Source: Pseudomonas sp. Marseille-Q3773
GTDB taxonomy: Bacteria > Pseudomonadota > Gammaproteobacteria > Pseudomonadales > Pseudomonadaceae
Direction of reading: 5' to 3'
Assembly (NCBI RefSeq): GCF_916618955.1
Contig: NZ_OU745390.1
Span: forward strand, 4,402,001 to 4,466,000
Length of the DNA stretch: 64,000 nucleotides
Positions 1-12,111 of this stretch are shown one piece after another (position 1 is the stretch's first letter; each line of letters opens with the position of its first letter). The translations under genes were made by a program, and so were the position numbers. Below the pieces are notes generated by a model. It was not told the DNA's origin. It did not search any database and saw only the letters and a program-made list of their open reading frames with translations.

Positions 1-147
1 TAGCCACCCACCACGCCAGAGGCCGTGGTTTTCAATGGCTTCATAAGCGTAACAGGAGCAACTGGGGAAAAAACGACAGTGATTGGCCATCAGAGGACTA
101 ATGGCGTAACGGTAAAACTGGATCGGAACGAGGGCCAGTTTACGCAT
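1..147 (-). CDS. yidD: Membrane protein insertion efficiency factor YidD (3' end outside window)
   Basis: The first 49 codons of YidD read leftwards off the window edge; the family is about 80 residues long, so roughly the last 30 are missing. YidD is a small inner-membrane-associated protein thought to help YidC and Sec insert membrane proteins. The product starts [19 protein letters not shown] and carries the family's cysteine-rich [12 protein letters not shown] segment. The ATG overlaps the end of rnpA by 8 bp, so the two are translationally linked in the conserved rpmH-rnpA-yidD-yidC order. Identification is firm; only completeness is limited. Confidence 0.93.
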   Translation of the reverse strand, partial: MRKLALVPIQFYRYAISPLMANHCRFFPSCSCYAYEAIENHGLWRGGWL

Positions 148-544
148 CTTGGCTGTCTACCCCTGCGGAATCGGCGGTTACTGCTGGAGTGGGCCGGCTG
201 CGCGCCAGGCGTTTCCAGAGCTTGCCAAAGTGTTGGTGCAATTCCGGGTTTTCTATCTCACCCAATCCCTTGCGCGCGACGATCACGATGTCCAGCCCGG
301 CAAGCAAATGCTGGTTCAGACGAAAGGAATCGCGCATCAAGCGCTTGAGGCGGTTGCGTTGAACGGCGAGCTTGACGCTCTTCTTTCCGATTACCAGGCC
401 TAGGCGTGGATGATCGAGGCCGTTCTCGCGCGCAAGGATCAGCAGGTTTTTCCCTGGAACCTTGCCGGTTGGGGAGTCGAAGACCGCTTTGAAATGCCGG
501 GGTGTAAGCAGTCGCTTTTCCCGACTGAAGTCCTGACTCACCAC
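140..544 (-). CDS. rnpA: Ribonuclease P protein component
   Basis: RnpA is the protein subunit that, with the RNase P RNA, removes 5' leaders from pre-tRNAs. The 134-residue product begins [18 protein letters not shown] and contains the basic RNR signature around residues 55-75 ([18 protein letters not shown]). An open frame continues upstream to 637, but that part lies antisense across rpmH. The GTG at 542-544, 13 bp after the rpmH stop, gives the usual family length. No strong Shine-Dalgarno precedes it, so coupling to rpmH translation is likely. It overlaps yidD by 8 bp. Confidence 0.95.
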   Translation of the reverse strand: MVSQDFSREKRLLTPRHFKAVFDSPTGKVPGKNLLILARENGLDHPRLGLVIGKKSVKLAVQRNRLKRLMRDSFRLNQHLLAGLDIVIVARKGLGEIENPELHQHFGKLWKRLARSRPTPAVTADSAGVDSQDA

Positions 545-557
545 CTGTGCCGAAAAA

Positions 558-692
558 TCAAATGGCCAGACGCTTACGGCCTTTGGCACGACGACGCGAC
601 AGAACAGCGCGGCCGTTCTTGGTAGCCATACGGGCACGGAAGCCGTGGGTGCGCGCGCGCTTGATGGTGCTTGGTTGGAAAGTACGTTTCAT
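558..692 (-). CDS. rpmH: 50S ribosomal protein L34
   Basis: This 44-residue, extremely basic protein begins [18 protein letters not shown] and ends [12 protein letters not shown], which is the complete L34 of the large ribosomal subunit. An AGGT-type ribosome-binding site lies just upstream of the ATG. It is the first gene of the leftward rpmH-rnpA-yidD operon, and its upstream side faces oriC, the standard arrangement in Pseudomonas. Confidence 0.97.
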   Translation of the reverse strand: MKRTFQPSTIKRARTHGFRARMATKNGRAVLSRRRAKGRKRLAI

Positions 693-875
693 GGCGTGTT
701 ACCTGGTTTGTCGACGACGGGCCGGGATGGCCCCCTTTTTAAGAGACCGGCGATTCTAGAGAAAGCAAGCCCGTAGGTCAATTTCCAACCAGCCTTTCCA
801 TATAGAGCGTGTGATGGACGGTGGCTCAATCTGGCATCACCAGGTGCTTGATCGGACAGCGACATTGGGGACAAC

Positions 876-930
876 ATGAAAAAAAAGAAGAGACATATAA
901 AAAGCTTTTCTGAAGAACTTATAGATCTTA
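876..930. other. oriC AT-rich DNA unwinding element
   Basis: A run of strongly AT-rich sequence (poly-A at about 879-887, then ATATAAAAAGCTTTTC and AACTTATAGATCTTA) lies between rpmH and the DnaA-box cluster in an otherwise GC-rich genome. It sits immediately beside the first DnaA box. This is the position expected for the duplex-opening element of a Pseudomonas origin. The call rests on base composition and position; melting has not been shown. Confidence 0.75.
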
Positions 931-1215
931 GGTGGATAACCTTCTGTGGATAACATTGTGTAGCCCACTAAAATCAACGCGTACAGCATTTCACAACTGT
1001 GTTTCCAACCGGTGCTGCGCTTGTTTTGTTCGTGGTCGAAAGCTGTGGATGAAATCAGTCGTTATCCACAGTTGAGTTATCAACAGGGTAATGCTCGGGT
1101 TGTGCATAGCCCTCAGGGGCGTTTATCCACAGGGCTTATTCACACCGAGGCAAAGCCGTTTTGGTCGATAAATGGCTGTTTTGTCATGGCTCCTAACGTG
1201 TCCACATGTGGATAA
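931..1215. other. oriC: oriC DnaA-box cluster
   Basis: The rpmH-dnaA intergenic region (693-1284) holds no credible gene. Exact consensus DnaA 9-mers (TTATCCACA or its complement) are at 945-953, 1062-1070, 1123-1131 and 1207-1215. One-mismatch versions are at 931-939, 1044-1052, 1077-1085 (TTATCAACA) and 1136-1144 (TTATTCACA). Both orientations occur. Together with the adjacent AT-rich element and dnaA this is the chromosomal origin; experimentally mapped P. putida and P. aeruginosa origins lie in this same interval. The 693-875 part next to rpmH shows no recognisable motif and presumably contains the rpmH promoter. Confidence 0.93.
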
Positions 1216-1237
1216 CTGGGCGCTCGACCGGTACAAT
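1207..1237 (+). promoter_or_regulatory. dnaA promoter with an overlapping DnaA box
   Basis: A TACAAT -10 element lies at 1232-1237. Seventeen bases upstream, TGGATA at 1209-1214 can act as a -35 element, and it falls wholly inside the perfect DnaA box at 1207-1215. Initiation would be near 1244, giving a leader of about 40 bases. DnaA bound at this box should block polymerase, the autoregulation known for dnaA genes. Confidence 0.6.
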
Positions 1238-1284
1238 GGCGGTTTGTTTTTGCCTCATCCGGCTTTCAAACTCAGGGGAAATCC

Positions 1285-2823
1285 GTGTCAGTGGAACTTT
1301 GGCAGCAGTGCGTGGAGCTTCTGCGCGATGAACTGCCTGCCCAGCAATTCAACACCTGGATCCGTCCGCTACAGGTCGAAGCCGAAGGCGACGAGTTGCG
1401 CGTCTATGCGCCTAACCGTTTCGTTCTCGATTGGGTCAATGAAAAGTACCTGGGGCGCTTGCTCGAGCTGCTGGGTGAAAACGGCAGTGGCATCGCGCCT
1501 GCCCTTTCCTTGTTGATCGGCAGCCGTCGCAGCTCAGCACCACGGGCTGCACCCAACGCGCCAGTCAGTGCTGCGGTGGCGGCATCGCTGGCTAATACCC
1601 AGGCACAGAACCAGGCCCAGAAGGCAGTGCCGGCAGCGGTCGAACCGGTTGCAGTGGCGGCGGCTGAGCCTGTGCTGGTCGATGAATTGGCCGAGCCGTC
1701 CTTGCGTGACAGCTTCGATTCCATGGCCGAACCGGCTTCGCAGTCAGCTGCCAGCGCCCGGACCGAACAACGTACCGTGCAGGTCGAAGGGGCGCTCAAG
1801 CACACCAGCTACCTGAATCGCACCTTTACCTTCGACACATTCGTCGAAGGTAAGTCGAACCAGCTGGCGCGAGCTGCTGCCTGGCAGGTGGCCGACAACC
1901 CCAAGCATGGCTACAACCCACTCTTCCTTTATGGGGGCGTGGGCCTGGGTAAGACCCACCTCATGCATGCTGTGGGTAACCACCTGTTGAAGAAGAACCC
2001 GAACGCCAAGGTCGTGTACCTGCATTCGGAGCGTTTCGTCGCGGATATGGTCAAGGCGCTGCAGCTCAACGCCATCAACGAATTCAAGCGCTTCTACCGC
2101 TCGGTGGACGCGTTGCTGATCGACGATATCCAGTTCTTTGCCCGGAAGGAGCGCTCGCAGGAAGAGTTTTTCCACACCTTCAACGCCCTGCTTGAGGGTG
2201 GCCAGCAGGTCATTCTTACCTCTGACCGTTATCCGAAGGAGATCGAAGGCCTGGAAGAACGCCTGAAGTCACGCTTCGGTTGGGGCCTGACGGTGGCAGT
2301 CGAGCCACCCGAGCTGGAAACCCGCGTGGCGATCCTGATGAAGAAAGCCGACCAGGCCAAGGTCGAGCTGCCCCATGACGCCGCGTTCTTCATTGCCCAG
2401 CGTATTCGCTCCAATGTCCGTGAGCTGGAAGGCGCATTGAAGCGGGTGATCGCTCACTCGCACTTCATGGGCCGCGATATCACCATCGAGCTGATTCGTG
2501 AGTCGCTGAAGGACTTGCTGGCGCTGCAGGACAAACTGGTCAGTGTGGATAACATTCAGCGTACCGTCGCCGAGTACTACAAGATCAAGATCTCCGATCT
2601 ATTGTCCAAGCGGCGTTCGCGTTCTGTCGCGCGTCCGCGCCAGGTGGCCATGGCACTGTCCAAGGAGCTGACCAACCACAGTCTGCCCGAAATCGGCGAC
2701 ATGTTCGGTGGTCGCGACCATACGACCGTGCTGCACGCCTGCCGCAAGATCAATGAACTGAAGGAATCCGACGCGGACATCCGCGAGGACTACAAGAACC
2801 TGCTGCGGACGCTGACGACCTGA
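1285..2823 (+). CDS. dnaA: Chromosomal replication initiator protein DnaA
   Basis: DnaA is the ATP-dependent initiator that binds the 9-mer boxes and melts oriC. The product has 512 residues: domain I (about 1-85, [18 protein letters not shown]), a long Ala/Pro-rich linker (about 90-170), the AAA+ domain with Walker A GVGLGKTH near 217-224 and Walker [10 protein letters not shown] near 277, and the DNA-binding domain with the [11 protein letters not shown] signature near 478-488. The start is GTG, preceded by CAGGGGAA at correct spacing. dnaN follows after 40 bp. A further perfect DnaA box lies inside the gene at 2544-2552. Confidence 0.98.
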   Translation: MSVELWQQCVELLRDELPAQQFNTWIRPLQVEAEGDELRVYAPNRFVLDWVNEKYLGRLLELLGENGSGIAPALSLLIGSRRSSAPRAAPNAPVSAAVAASLANTQAQNQAQKAVPAAVEPVAVAAAEPVLVDELAEPSLRDSFDSMAEPASQSAASARTEQRTVQVEGALKHTSYLNRTFTFDTFVEGKSNQLARAAAWQVADNPKHGYNPLFLYGGVGLGKTHLMHAVGNHLLKKNPNAKVVYLHSERFVADMVKALQLNAINEFKRFYRSVDALLIDDIQFFARKERSQEEFFHTFNALLEGGQQVILTSDRYPKEIEGLEERLKSRFGWGLTVAVEPPELETRVAILMKKADQAKVELPHDAAFFIAQRIRSNVRELEGALKRVIAHSHFMGRDITIELIRESLKDLLALQDKLVSVDNIQRTVAEYYKIKISDLLSKRRSRSVARPRQVAMALSKELTNHSLPEIGDMFGGRDHTTVLHACRKINELKESDADIREDYKNLLRTLTT

Positions 2824-2863
2824 TGGCCGTCTGCGCAGCTAATTGAAGGCAAGGGACTAGACC

Positions 2864-3967
2864 ATGCATTTCACCATTCAACGCGAAGCCCTGTTGAAAC
2901 CCCTGCAACTGGTCGCCGGTGTCGTCGAGCGCCGTCAGACCTTGCCGGTGCTGTCCAACGTTTTGCTGGTCGTGCAAGGCCAGCAACTGTCGTTGACCGG
3001 TACCGACCTGGAAGTTGAACTGGTAGGCCGCGTGCAACTGGAAGAGCCAGCCGAGCCTGGCGAAATCACTGTTCCAGCTCGCAAGCTGATGGACATCTGC
3101 AAAAGCCTGCCGAACGACGCCCTGATCGATATCAAGGTTGATGAGCAGAAACTGTTGGTCAAGGCCGGCCGCAGCCGCTTTACCCTGTCGACTCTGCCAG
3201 CCAACGACTTCCCGACCGTCGAAGAAGGCCCGGGCTCGCTGACCTGCAACCTGGAACAAAGCAAGCTGCGCCGCCTGATCGAGCGCACCAGCTTCGCCAT
3301 GGCCCAGCAGGATGTGCGCTACTACCTCAACGGCATGCTGCTGGAGGTGTCCCGTAATACCCTGCGTGCGGTATCGACCGACGGCCACCGCCTGGCGCTG
3401 TGCTCCATGAGCGCGCCGATCGAGCAGGATGAGCGCCATCAGGTGATCGTGCCGCGTAAAGGTATCCTCGAGCTGGCACGCCTGCTCACCGATCCGGAAG
3501 GTATGGTCAGCATTGTCCTCGGCCAGCACCACATCCGTGCTACCACCGGTGAATTCACCTTCACCTCCAAATTGGTGGACGGCAAGTTCCCGGACTACGA
3601 ACGGGTTCTGCCAAAAGGCGGTGACAAGCTTGTGGTCGGTGACCGCCAGGCGCTGCGCGAAGCGTTTAGCCGTACTGCGATTCTTTCCAACGAAAAGTAC
3701 CGCGGTATTCGCCTGCAGCTGGCAGCCGGTCAATTGAAAATCCAGGCCAACAACCCTGAGCAGGAAGAAGCCGAAGAAGAAATCAGCGTGGACTACGACG
3801 GTAGCTCGCTGGAAATCGGCTTTAACGTCAGCTATCTGCTGGACGTGCTGGGCGTCATGACTACCGAGCAAGTTCGTCTGATCCTGTCCGACTCCAACAG
3901 CAGTGCGCTGCTGCAGGAAGCGGGTAACGACGATTCTTCCTACGTTGTCATGCCGATGCGCCTGTAA
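2864..3967 (+). CDS. dnaN: DNA polymerase III beta sliding clamp
   Basis: The 367-residue beta clamp forms a ring on DNA that tethers Pol III and other clamp-binding proteins. The full length and three-fold repeated clamp architecture are present, from MHFTIQREALLKPLQLV to a C-terminal YVVMPMRL. That end (MPMRL) is the conserved last strand lining the partner-binding pocket. It follows dnaA by 40 bp and precedes recF by 15 bp in one operon. Nothing is unusual. Confidence 0.98.
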   Translation: MHFTIQREALLKPLQLVAGVVERRQTLPVLSNVLLVVQGQQLSLTGTDLEVELVGRVQLEEPAEPGEITVPARKLMDICKSLPNDALIDIKVDEQKLLVKAGRSRFTLSTLPANDFPTVEEGPGSLTCNLEQSKLRRLIERTSFAMAQQDVRYYLNGMLLEVSRNTLRAVSTDGHRLALCSMSAPIEQDERHQVIVPRKGILELARLLTDPEGMVSIVLGQHHIRATTGEFTFTSKLVDGKFPDYERVLPKGGDKLVVGDRQALREAFSRTAILSNEKYRGIRLQLAAGQLKIQANNPEQEEAEEEISVDYDGSSLEIGFNVSYLLDVLGVMTTEQVRLILSDSNSSALLQEAGNDDSSYVVMPMRL

Positions 3968-3982
3968 CCCGTAGCAGGCGAA

Positions 3983-7511
<3,529 letters not shown>

Positions 7512-7530
7512 TCAGGTATAGGTTCAAAGA

Positions 7531-7558
7531 AAAGGCCCGCATCAGCGGGCCTTTTTTT
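7531..7558 (+). terminator. Rho-independent terminator of the dnaA-gyrB operon
   Basis: A 10-bp GC-rich perfect stem (AAAGGCCCGC / GCGGGCCTTT) with an ATCA loop is followed by seven T residues, 19 bp after the gyrB stop. It also marks the left edge of the accessory block. Confidence 0.95.
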
Positions 7559-7584
7559 GTCGACGTCCCATCGCGAATGCTCGG

Positions 7585-8877
7585 TCAATTCAGGCCAAGC
7601 TCCTTCAAGCGCCGGTACAGCGTGCGCTCGCTCAAGCCAAGGTGACGAGCCAGTTCACTGCGCGAGCCCTTGAACTGTCCCAACGCCTGCGCCAGCTCAC
7701 CCAGCTGATTGCGCCGCCCGCCGCCCGAGACCGCTGCAGCCGGCCCGATATCCTCAGGCAAATGCTCCGGCCGGATCAGCCCGTCATCGGCAAACAACCG
7801 CGCCCGTTCAAGGATGTTGCGCAGCTCACGAATGTTGCCCGGGAACGGATGCAGCCGAAGCTGCTGCAAGGCATCGTCGCTCAGCCTGGGTGTCGGTTTG
7901 CCAGCCATGCGCTGAAGCAGGCTCTGCGCCAGTAGAGGCAGGTCCTCCACCCGCTCGCGCAAGGCCGGCAGGCGGATCGGGAAGCCGCTGATGCGGTAGT
8001 ACAGGTCTTCGCGAAAGCTGCCATTTGCAACCATTTGCCTGAGCGGTTTGTGGGTGGCCGACACCAGGCGGAAGTCCGAATGTACCGTGCGCAGGCTACC
8101 CACCGGTCGGAAGCTACCAGACTCGATCAGGCGCAGCAGCTTCACCTGCATCGCCAGCGGCACTTCACCAATTTCATCGAGGAACAGGGTCCCGCCATGG
8201 GCCGCTTCAGCAAGGCCGATCTTGCGTTGGTTGGCCCCGGTGAATGCCCCCTTCTCGTAGCCGAACAACTCGCTCTCGAACAGTGATTCTGTCAGGCCGG
8301 TACAGTCGACCACTACCAGCGGGCCGTTGGCCCTGGGGCTGCCCATGTGCACCGCGCGGGCGAACAATTCCTTGCCGGTACCCGACTCACCCTGCAGCAA
8401 CACCGGGATCTGCGCAGGCGCCGCACGTTGCAGGCTGGCCAGGGCAGCTTTGAACGCTGGTGCGCGGCCTACCAACCCTTGTTCCTGAGGTTGTGCCGAC
8501 GCCAGGGTAATGCTGGTCAGGCGTTCGACGAAGGCCACCACCCTGCCCTGTTCATCCAGGATCGGCCTCAGCTCGACATCCACATGCTCGGGGCCGCGTG
8601 GCGTGTGATGAATATGCAATACCCGCTCTGGCACCTTGCTGTGCCATGCCTTGCGCATCGGACAGTGCTCGCCGGCTTGGTCACAAGGCACGGCATAGTG
8701 ATGCGAGACCTTATGGCATTTTTCCCCTAACGGCGCCTGGTCGTGGTGGCCGAACTGGCGGCGATAGGCGGCATTGGCAGCGAGGATTTTGTAGTCGGTG
8801 TCCAGCACGATGGTTGGCAGGGCATCGTGCTCTAGGTAGGAAACCAGAGCTAGGATGAGAGGATGAGCGTCAGGCAT
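7585..8877 (-). CDS. fisR: FisR-type sigma-54-dependent regulator of sulfide oxidation
   Basis: This 430-residue enhancer-binding protein has a PAS-like N-terminal sensor (about 1-120), an AAA+ domain with Walker A GESGTGKE near 161 and the sigma-54 contact loop GAFTGA near 210, and a C-terminal Fis-type helix-turn-helix ([20 protein letters not shown]). The sensor holds Cys54, Cys65 and Cys72. The C-X10-C-X6-C spacing is the same as in FisR of Cupriavidus (Cys53/64/71), which senses polysulfide. It is divergent from the persulfide dioxygenase operon, fitting activation by sulfane sulfur. The frame runs open to 10050 only antisense to the next gene; MPDAHPLI at 8877 is the plausible start, although its ribosome-binding site is weak. 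Confidence 0.88.
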   Translation of the reverse strand: MPDAHPLILALVSYLEHDALPTIVLDTDYKILAANAAYRRQFGHHDQAPLGEKCHKVSHHYAVPCDQAGEHCPMRKAWHSKVPERVLHIHHTPRGPEHVDVELRPILDEQGRVVAFVERLTSITLASAQPQEQGLVGRAPAFKAALASLQRAAPAQIPVLLQGESGTGKELFARAVHMGSPRANGPLVVVDCTGLTESLFESELFGYEKGAFTGANQRKIGLAEAAHGGTLFLDEIGEVPLAMQVKLLRLIESGSFRPVGSLRTVHSDFRLVSATHKPLRQMVANGSFREDLYYRISGFPIRLPALRERVEDLPLLAQSLLQRMAGKPTPRLSDDALQQLRLHPFPGNIRELRNILERARLFADDGLIRPEHLPEDIGPAAAVSGGGRRNQLGELAQALGQFKGSRSELARHLGLSERTLYRRLKELGLN

Positions 8878-8935
8878 GAGGGCACCGATAGGGTTACCGA
8901 GGCAGGGTAGCAAGTACTGCCAAACACTGCCATTG

Positions 8936-8979
8936 GCTGACAGTCGACTGCCAGCTCGCGCTGCCAGTACACCGGCAGC
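8936..8979. promoter_or_regulatory. Two inverted repeats, probable FisR enhancer sites
   Basis: GCTGACAGTCGACTGCCAGC (8936-8955) is a near-perfect palindrome, and GCTGCCAGTACACCGGCAGC (8960-8979) repeats its outer GCTGCC/GGCAGC arms. They lie about 50-90 bp upstream of the -24/-12 promoter, where sigma-54 activators bind. Assignment to FisR is by position. Confidence 0.65.
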
Positions 8980-9025
8980 TGTCAGCAACCTGCCGTTTTC
9001 ATTGGCCTGCTCACAGGAAAATGCC

Positions 9026-9041
9026 TGGCATGCATCTTGAT
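9026..9041 (+). promoter_or_regulatory. Sigma-54 (-24/-12) promoter of the sulfide operon
   Basis: TGGCATGCATCTTGAT matches the RpoN consensus TGGCACG-N4-TTGCW at all but two positions, with correct GG-to-G(C) spacing. It lies 60 bp upstream of the persulfide dioxygenase start and downstream of two inverted repeats, opposite a sigma-54 activator gene. Confidence 0.8.
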
Positions 9042-9099
9042 AAAGCTCCTCTCGCTGCCTACGCCTGTACAAGGCTGGGCGGAAAAATTGGAGAACGTG

Positions 9100-9984
9100 A
9101 TGATCATCGGCAACAACCTGCACGTGGACGCCTTCTATGACCAGGCGACCTCGACCATCAGCTACCTGGTCATGGACCGTGAAACCCGCCAGTGCGCATT
9201 GATCGACAGTGTGCTGGATTACGACCCGAAGTCCGGACGCACCTGCACGGCTTCGGCAGACCGCCTGATCCAACGCGTGGCTGAGCTCGAGGCCAGCGTG
9301 CATTGGATACTGGAAACCCATGTACACGCCGATCACCTTTCGGCAGCGGCTTACCTGAAGCTGAAACTGGGTGGCCACACCGCCATCGGCGCACATATCA
9401 CCCAGGTGCAGAAAGTGTTTGGTGCGTTGTTCAACGCCGAGCCCGGCTTCGCTCGCGATGGTAGCCAATTCGATGTGTTGCTCGAGGACGAAGAAGGGTT
9501 TCGTATCGGCAACCTGCATGCCCGCGCCTTGCACACCCCAGGGCATACACCCGCGTGCATGAGCTTCATGATCGAGGACGCAGGCGAGACCGCTGTATTT
9601 GTCGGCGATACGCTGTTCATGCCCGACTACGGTACCGCGCGTTGTGACTTCCCTGGTGCCGACGCCCGCACCCTGTACCGCTCGATCCGCCGCCTGCTGG
9701 CCTTCCCCGACCAGACCCTGCTGTTCATGTGCCACGACTACCTGCCCGGTGGCCGCGAAATGCAGTACGTCACCACCGTGGCCGAGCAGCGCGCCAGCAA
9801 CATCCACATCCACCAGGGCATCGACGAGGACAGCTTTGTCGCCATGCGCGAAGCCCGCGACAAGACCCTCGACATGCCCCTGCTGATCTTGCCGTCGGTG
9901 CAGGTGAACATGCGTAGCGGCCAGTTGCCCGCGCCAGAAGAGAACGGTATCAGCTACCTGAAGATTCCGCTGAACACGCTGTGA
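9100..9984 (+). CDS. pdo: Persulfide dioxygenase (ETHE1/Blh-type metallo-beta-lactamase fold)
   Basis: Persulfide dioxygenases oxidise glutathione persulfide to sulfite with a single Fe(II). The 294-residue product has the metal motif THVHADH near 73-79, downstream ligands in HTPGHTPA (about 145-149) and VGDTLF (about 168), and a late CHDY histidine near 212. Other metallo-beta-lactamase enzymes have a similar scaffold, but the adjacent sulfide:quinone oxidoreductase and FisR-type regulator make this function by far the likeliest. The ATG at 9100 follows GGAGA; the further upstream TTG at 9037 lies inside the sigma-54 promoter and cannot be the start. The protein is a stand-alone dioxygenase without a rhodanese domain. 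Confidence 0.87.
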   Translation: MIIGNNLHVDAFYDQATSTISYLVMDRETRQCALIDSVLDYDPKSGRTCTASADRLIQRVAELEASVHWILETHVHADHLSAAAYLKLKLGGHTAIGAHITQVQKVFGALFNAEPGFARDGSQFDVLLEDEEGFRIGNLHARALHTPGHTPACMSFMIEDAGETAVFVGDTLFMPDYGTARCDFPGADARTLYRSIRRLLAFPDQTLLFMCHDYLPGGREMQYVTTVAEQRASNIHIHQGIDEDSFVAMREARDKTLDMPLLILPSVQVNMRSGQLPAPEENGISYLKIPLNTL

Positions 9985-10024
9985 GCGCCCTGCTCCAATA
10001 ACCAGATTTCCAGGATTTACCGCC

Positions 10025-11296
10025 ATGCCTGCCTTGTTGTCCCCTGCCAATAGCGATCATTACCCAGTGGTCATCGTCGGTGCCGGTGCCGCCGGTATTG
10101 CCACCGCCTCCAGCCTGATCAGCCGTGACCCGTCGCTGGACGTGGCGTTGGTCGACCCTGCCGAGGTGCATTACTACCAGCCCGGCTGGACCATGGTCGG
10201 TGCCGGCGTGTTCACCGCACCGAGCACGGCCCGCACCATGGCCTCGACCATTCCGCGCGGTGTGCGCTGGATAAAGGCACGGGTGCAAGGCTTCGACCCG
10301 CATGGCCAACAGGTCGTCCTCGACGATGGGCGCGCCATTGGTTACCAACAGCTGGTGGTTTGCCCTGGGCTCAAGTTGGACTGGGCTGCCATCGAGGGGC
10401 TCAGCGAGACCCTGGGGCGCAATGGCGTCACTTCCAACTATCGCTATGACCTGGCCCCCTATACCTGGGAGCTGGTGCAGAAGCTCAAGCAAGGCCGCGC
10501 CCTGTTCTGCCAGCCGCCCATGCCGATCAAGTGCGCGGGCGCTCCGCAGAAGGCGCTTTACCTGTCTTGCGATCACTGGCTGCGCCATGGCCGGCTGGGT
10601 GCAGTGAAAGCCAGTTTCTTCAATGCCGGTGCGGTGTTGTTTGGCGTGCCGGACTACGTACCCGCGCTGATGAAGTACATCGAAAAGTACGCAGTGGACC
10701 TCAACTTTGCTCACCGCCTGGTCGCCGTGGATGGCGCCAGCAAGCGCGCCACCTTTGTGCGGACCATGGCTGATGGCAGCAGCGAAACCCGCACCGAGGC
10801 TTTCGACATGCTGCATGTGGTGCCGCCACAAGTGGCGCCGGATTTCATCCGCGAAAGCCCATTGGCCGACGGTGCCGGTTGGGTTGATGTTGACCCGCAC
10901 ACCCTGCGCCATCGCCAGTTCGCCAATATCCATGCCCTGGGTGATGTGACCAACACCAGCAATGCCAAGACCGCTGCGGCTGCCCGCAAGCAGGCGCCGG
11001 TAGTAGCCAACAACGTGCTGGTGGCATTGGGCAGGCTGCCGGCCCCGGCCCGCTACGATGGGTATGGCTCCTGTCCGCTGACTGTCGAGCGCGGCAAGAT
11101 CGTTCTGGCCGAGTTCACCTATGGCGGCAAGCTGGCGCCGAGTTTCCCCAGCTGGTTGCTGGATGGTCGCAAGCCGACGCGTCTGGCCTGGTTGCTCAAG
11201 GCGCAAGTGCTGCCAGCCTTGTACTGGAAAGGCATGCTCAAGGGACGCGAGTGGTTGGCGCGGCCACAGCCGCTGGTAGCCGAGGGTAGCCAGTGA
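10025..11296 (+). CDS. sqr: Sulfide:quinone oxidoreductase, type II (SQRDL-like)
   Basis: SQR is a membrane-associated flavoprotein that oxidises H2S, passes electrons to quinone and hands sulfane sulfur to a thiol. The 423-residue product has an N-terminal FAD Rossmann motif (VVIVGAGAAGIATAS, about 15-29). Two candidate redox cysteines lie at Cys170 (IKCAGAP) and Cys350 (GSCPLTVE), a spacing close to that of human SQR. It follows the dioxygenase by 40 bp and overlaps the exporter gene by 4 bp. It should produce the persulfide that the dioxygenase consumes. Confidence 0.9.
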   Translation: MPALLSPANSDHYPVVIVGAGAAGIATASSLISRDPSLDVALVDPAEVHYYQPGWTMVGAGVFTAPSTARTMASTIPRGVRWIKARVQGFDPHGQQVVLDDGRAIGYQQLVVCPGLKLDWAAIEGLSETLGRNGVTSNYRYDLAPYTWELVQKLKQGRALFCQPPMPIKCAGAPQKALYLSCDHWLRHGRLGAVKASFFNAGAVLFGVPDYVPALMKYIEKYAVDLNFAHRLVAVDGASKRATFVRTMADGSSETRTEAFDMLHVVPPQVAPDFIRESPLADGAGWVDVDPHTLRHRQFANIHALGDVTNTSNAKTAAAARKQAPVVANNVLVALGRLPAPARYDGYGSCPLTVERGKIVLAEFTYGGKLAPSFPSWLLDGRKPTRLAWLLKAQVLPALYWKGMLKGREWLARPQPLVAEGSQ

Positions 11297-12111
11297 TCGA
11301 ACAGCAACTGTTGGGCGCAGGCCTGGGCGCAATCATTGGCGCGGTGCTGGCGTTGACTGGAGCCGGCGGTGGCATCCTGGCAGTGCCATTGCTGGTGTTC
11401 GGCCTGGGGCTGTCGATGGTCGAGGCGGCACCGGTTGGCCTGCTGGCCGTCGGCCTGGCGGCGGCAGTGGGGGCTGTGCTGGGCTTGCGCCAGGGCCTGG
11501 TGCGCTACCGGGCGGCATTGTTCATCGCCTTGGTGGGTGTGGCCGCGGCACCTTTCGGGCTGATGCTGGCGCACCGCGTGCCTGATGCTCCCTTGCAGTT
11601 GGTCTTCGCCGGGGTGCTGGTTTACGCCTGCCTGCGTATCTGGCGCAAGGCGGCCAAGGAATTGCGTGGCGAAGCCAATGACGCCCATCGCTACATCGAA
11701 CCCTGTGTGCTCAACCCGCTGCAGGGCCGTTTGCGTTGGACCCTGCCCTGCGCGCGTGCCCTGGCATTCACCGGGGCATTGTCCGGCTTGCTGTCCGGGC
11801 TGCTCGGTGTGGGCGGTGGCTTTGTCATCGTCCCGGCGCTGAACCGCTATACCAATCTGCGCATGGCCAGCATCGTCTCCACCTCATTGGCGGTAATTGC
11901 CCTGGTGTCTACCGGCAGTGTGGTCAGCGCCAGCCTGGCCGGGGTCATGCACTGGCAGGTCGGCGCGCCGTTTGCCGTCGGTGCGGTGCTCGGCCTGCTG
12001 CTGGCGCGGCCGTTGGCGGCCAGGCTGGCCGGGCCGCGTGTGCAGCAGATGTTCGCCGTGGCGGGGTGGGCGGCGGCGGCACTGCTGGCCGGCAAGGCGT
12101 TACTGGGCTAG
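11293..12111 (+). CDS. TauE/SafE-family sulfite exporter
   Basis: The 272-residue product is very hydrophobic with about eight membrane segments in two halves, each beginning with a glycine-rich stretch (GAVLALTGAGGGILAVPLL near 16-34 and SGLLSGLLGVGGGFVIVPAL near 165-184), typical of TauE/SafE anion exporters. It starts at a GTG whose last two bases are shared with the SQR stop (GTGA), so translation is coupled. By context it removes the sulfite made by the dioxygenase. Its stop lies inside the end of the convergent LysR gene, a 12-bp overlap. Confidence 0.85.
   Translation: MIEQQLLGAGLGAIIGAVLALTGAGGGILAVPLLVFGLGLSMVEAAPVGLLAVGLAAAVGAVLGLRQGLVRYRAALFIALVGVAAAPFGLMLAHRVPDAPLQLVFAGVLVYACLRIWRKAAKELRGEANDAHRYIEPCVLNPLQGRLRWTLPCARALAFTGALSGLLSGLLGVGGGFVIVPALNRYTNLRMASIVSTSLAVIALVSTGSVVSASLAGVMHWQVGAPFAVGAVLGLLLARPLAARLAGPRVQQMFAVAGWAAAALLAGKALLG

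Noticed and set aside
25..348. Small plus-strand frames in 1-760
   Set aside because: They run antisense to yidD, rnpA and rpmH and lack ribosome-binding sites.
8878..10050. N-terminal extension of the FisR frame to 10050
   Set aside because: The added 390 residues are antisense to the persulfide dioxygenase gene and have no domain; the sigma-54 promoter and enhancer sites lie in this interval.
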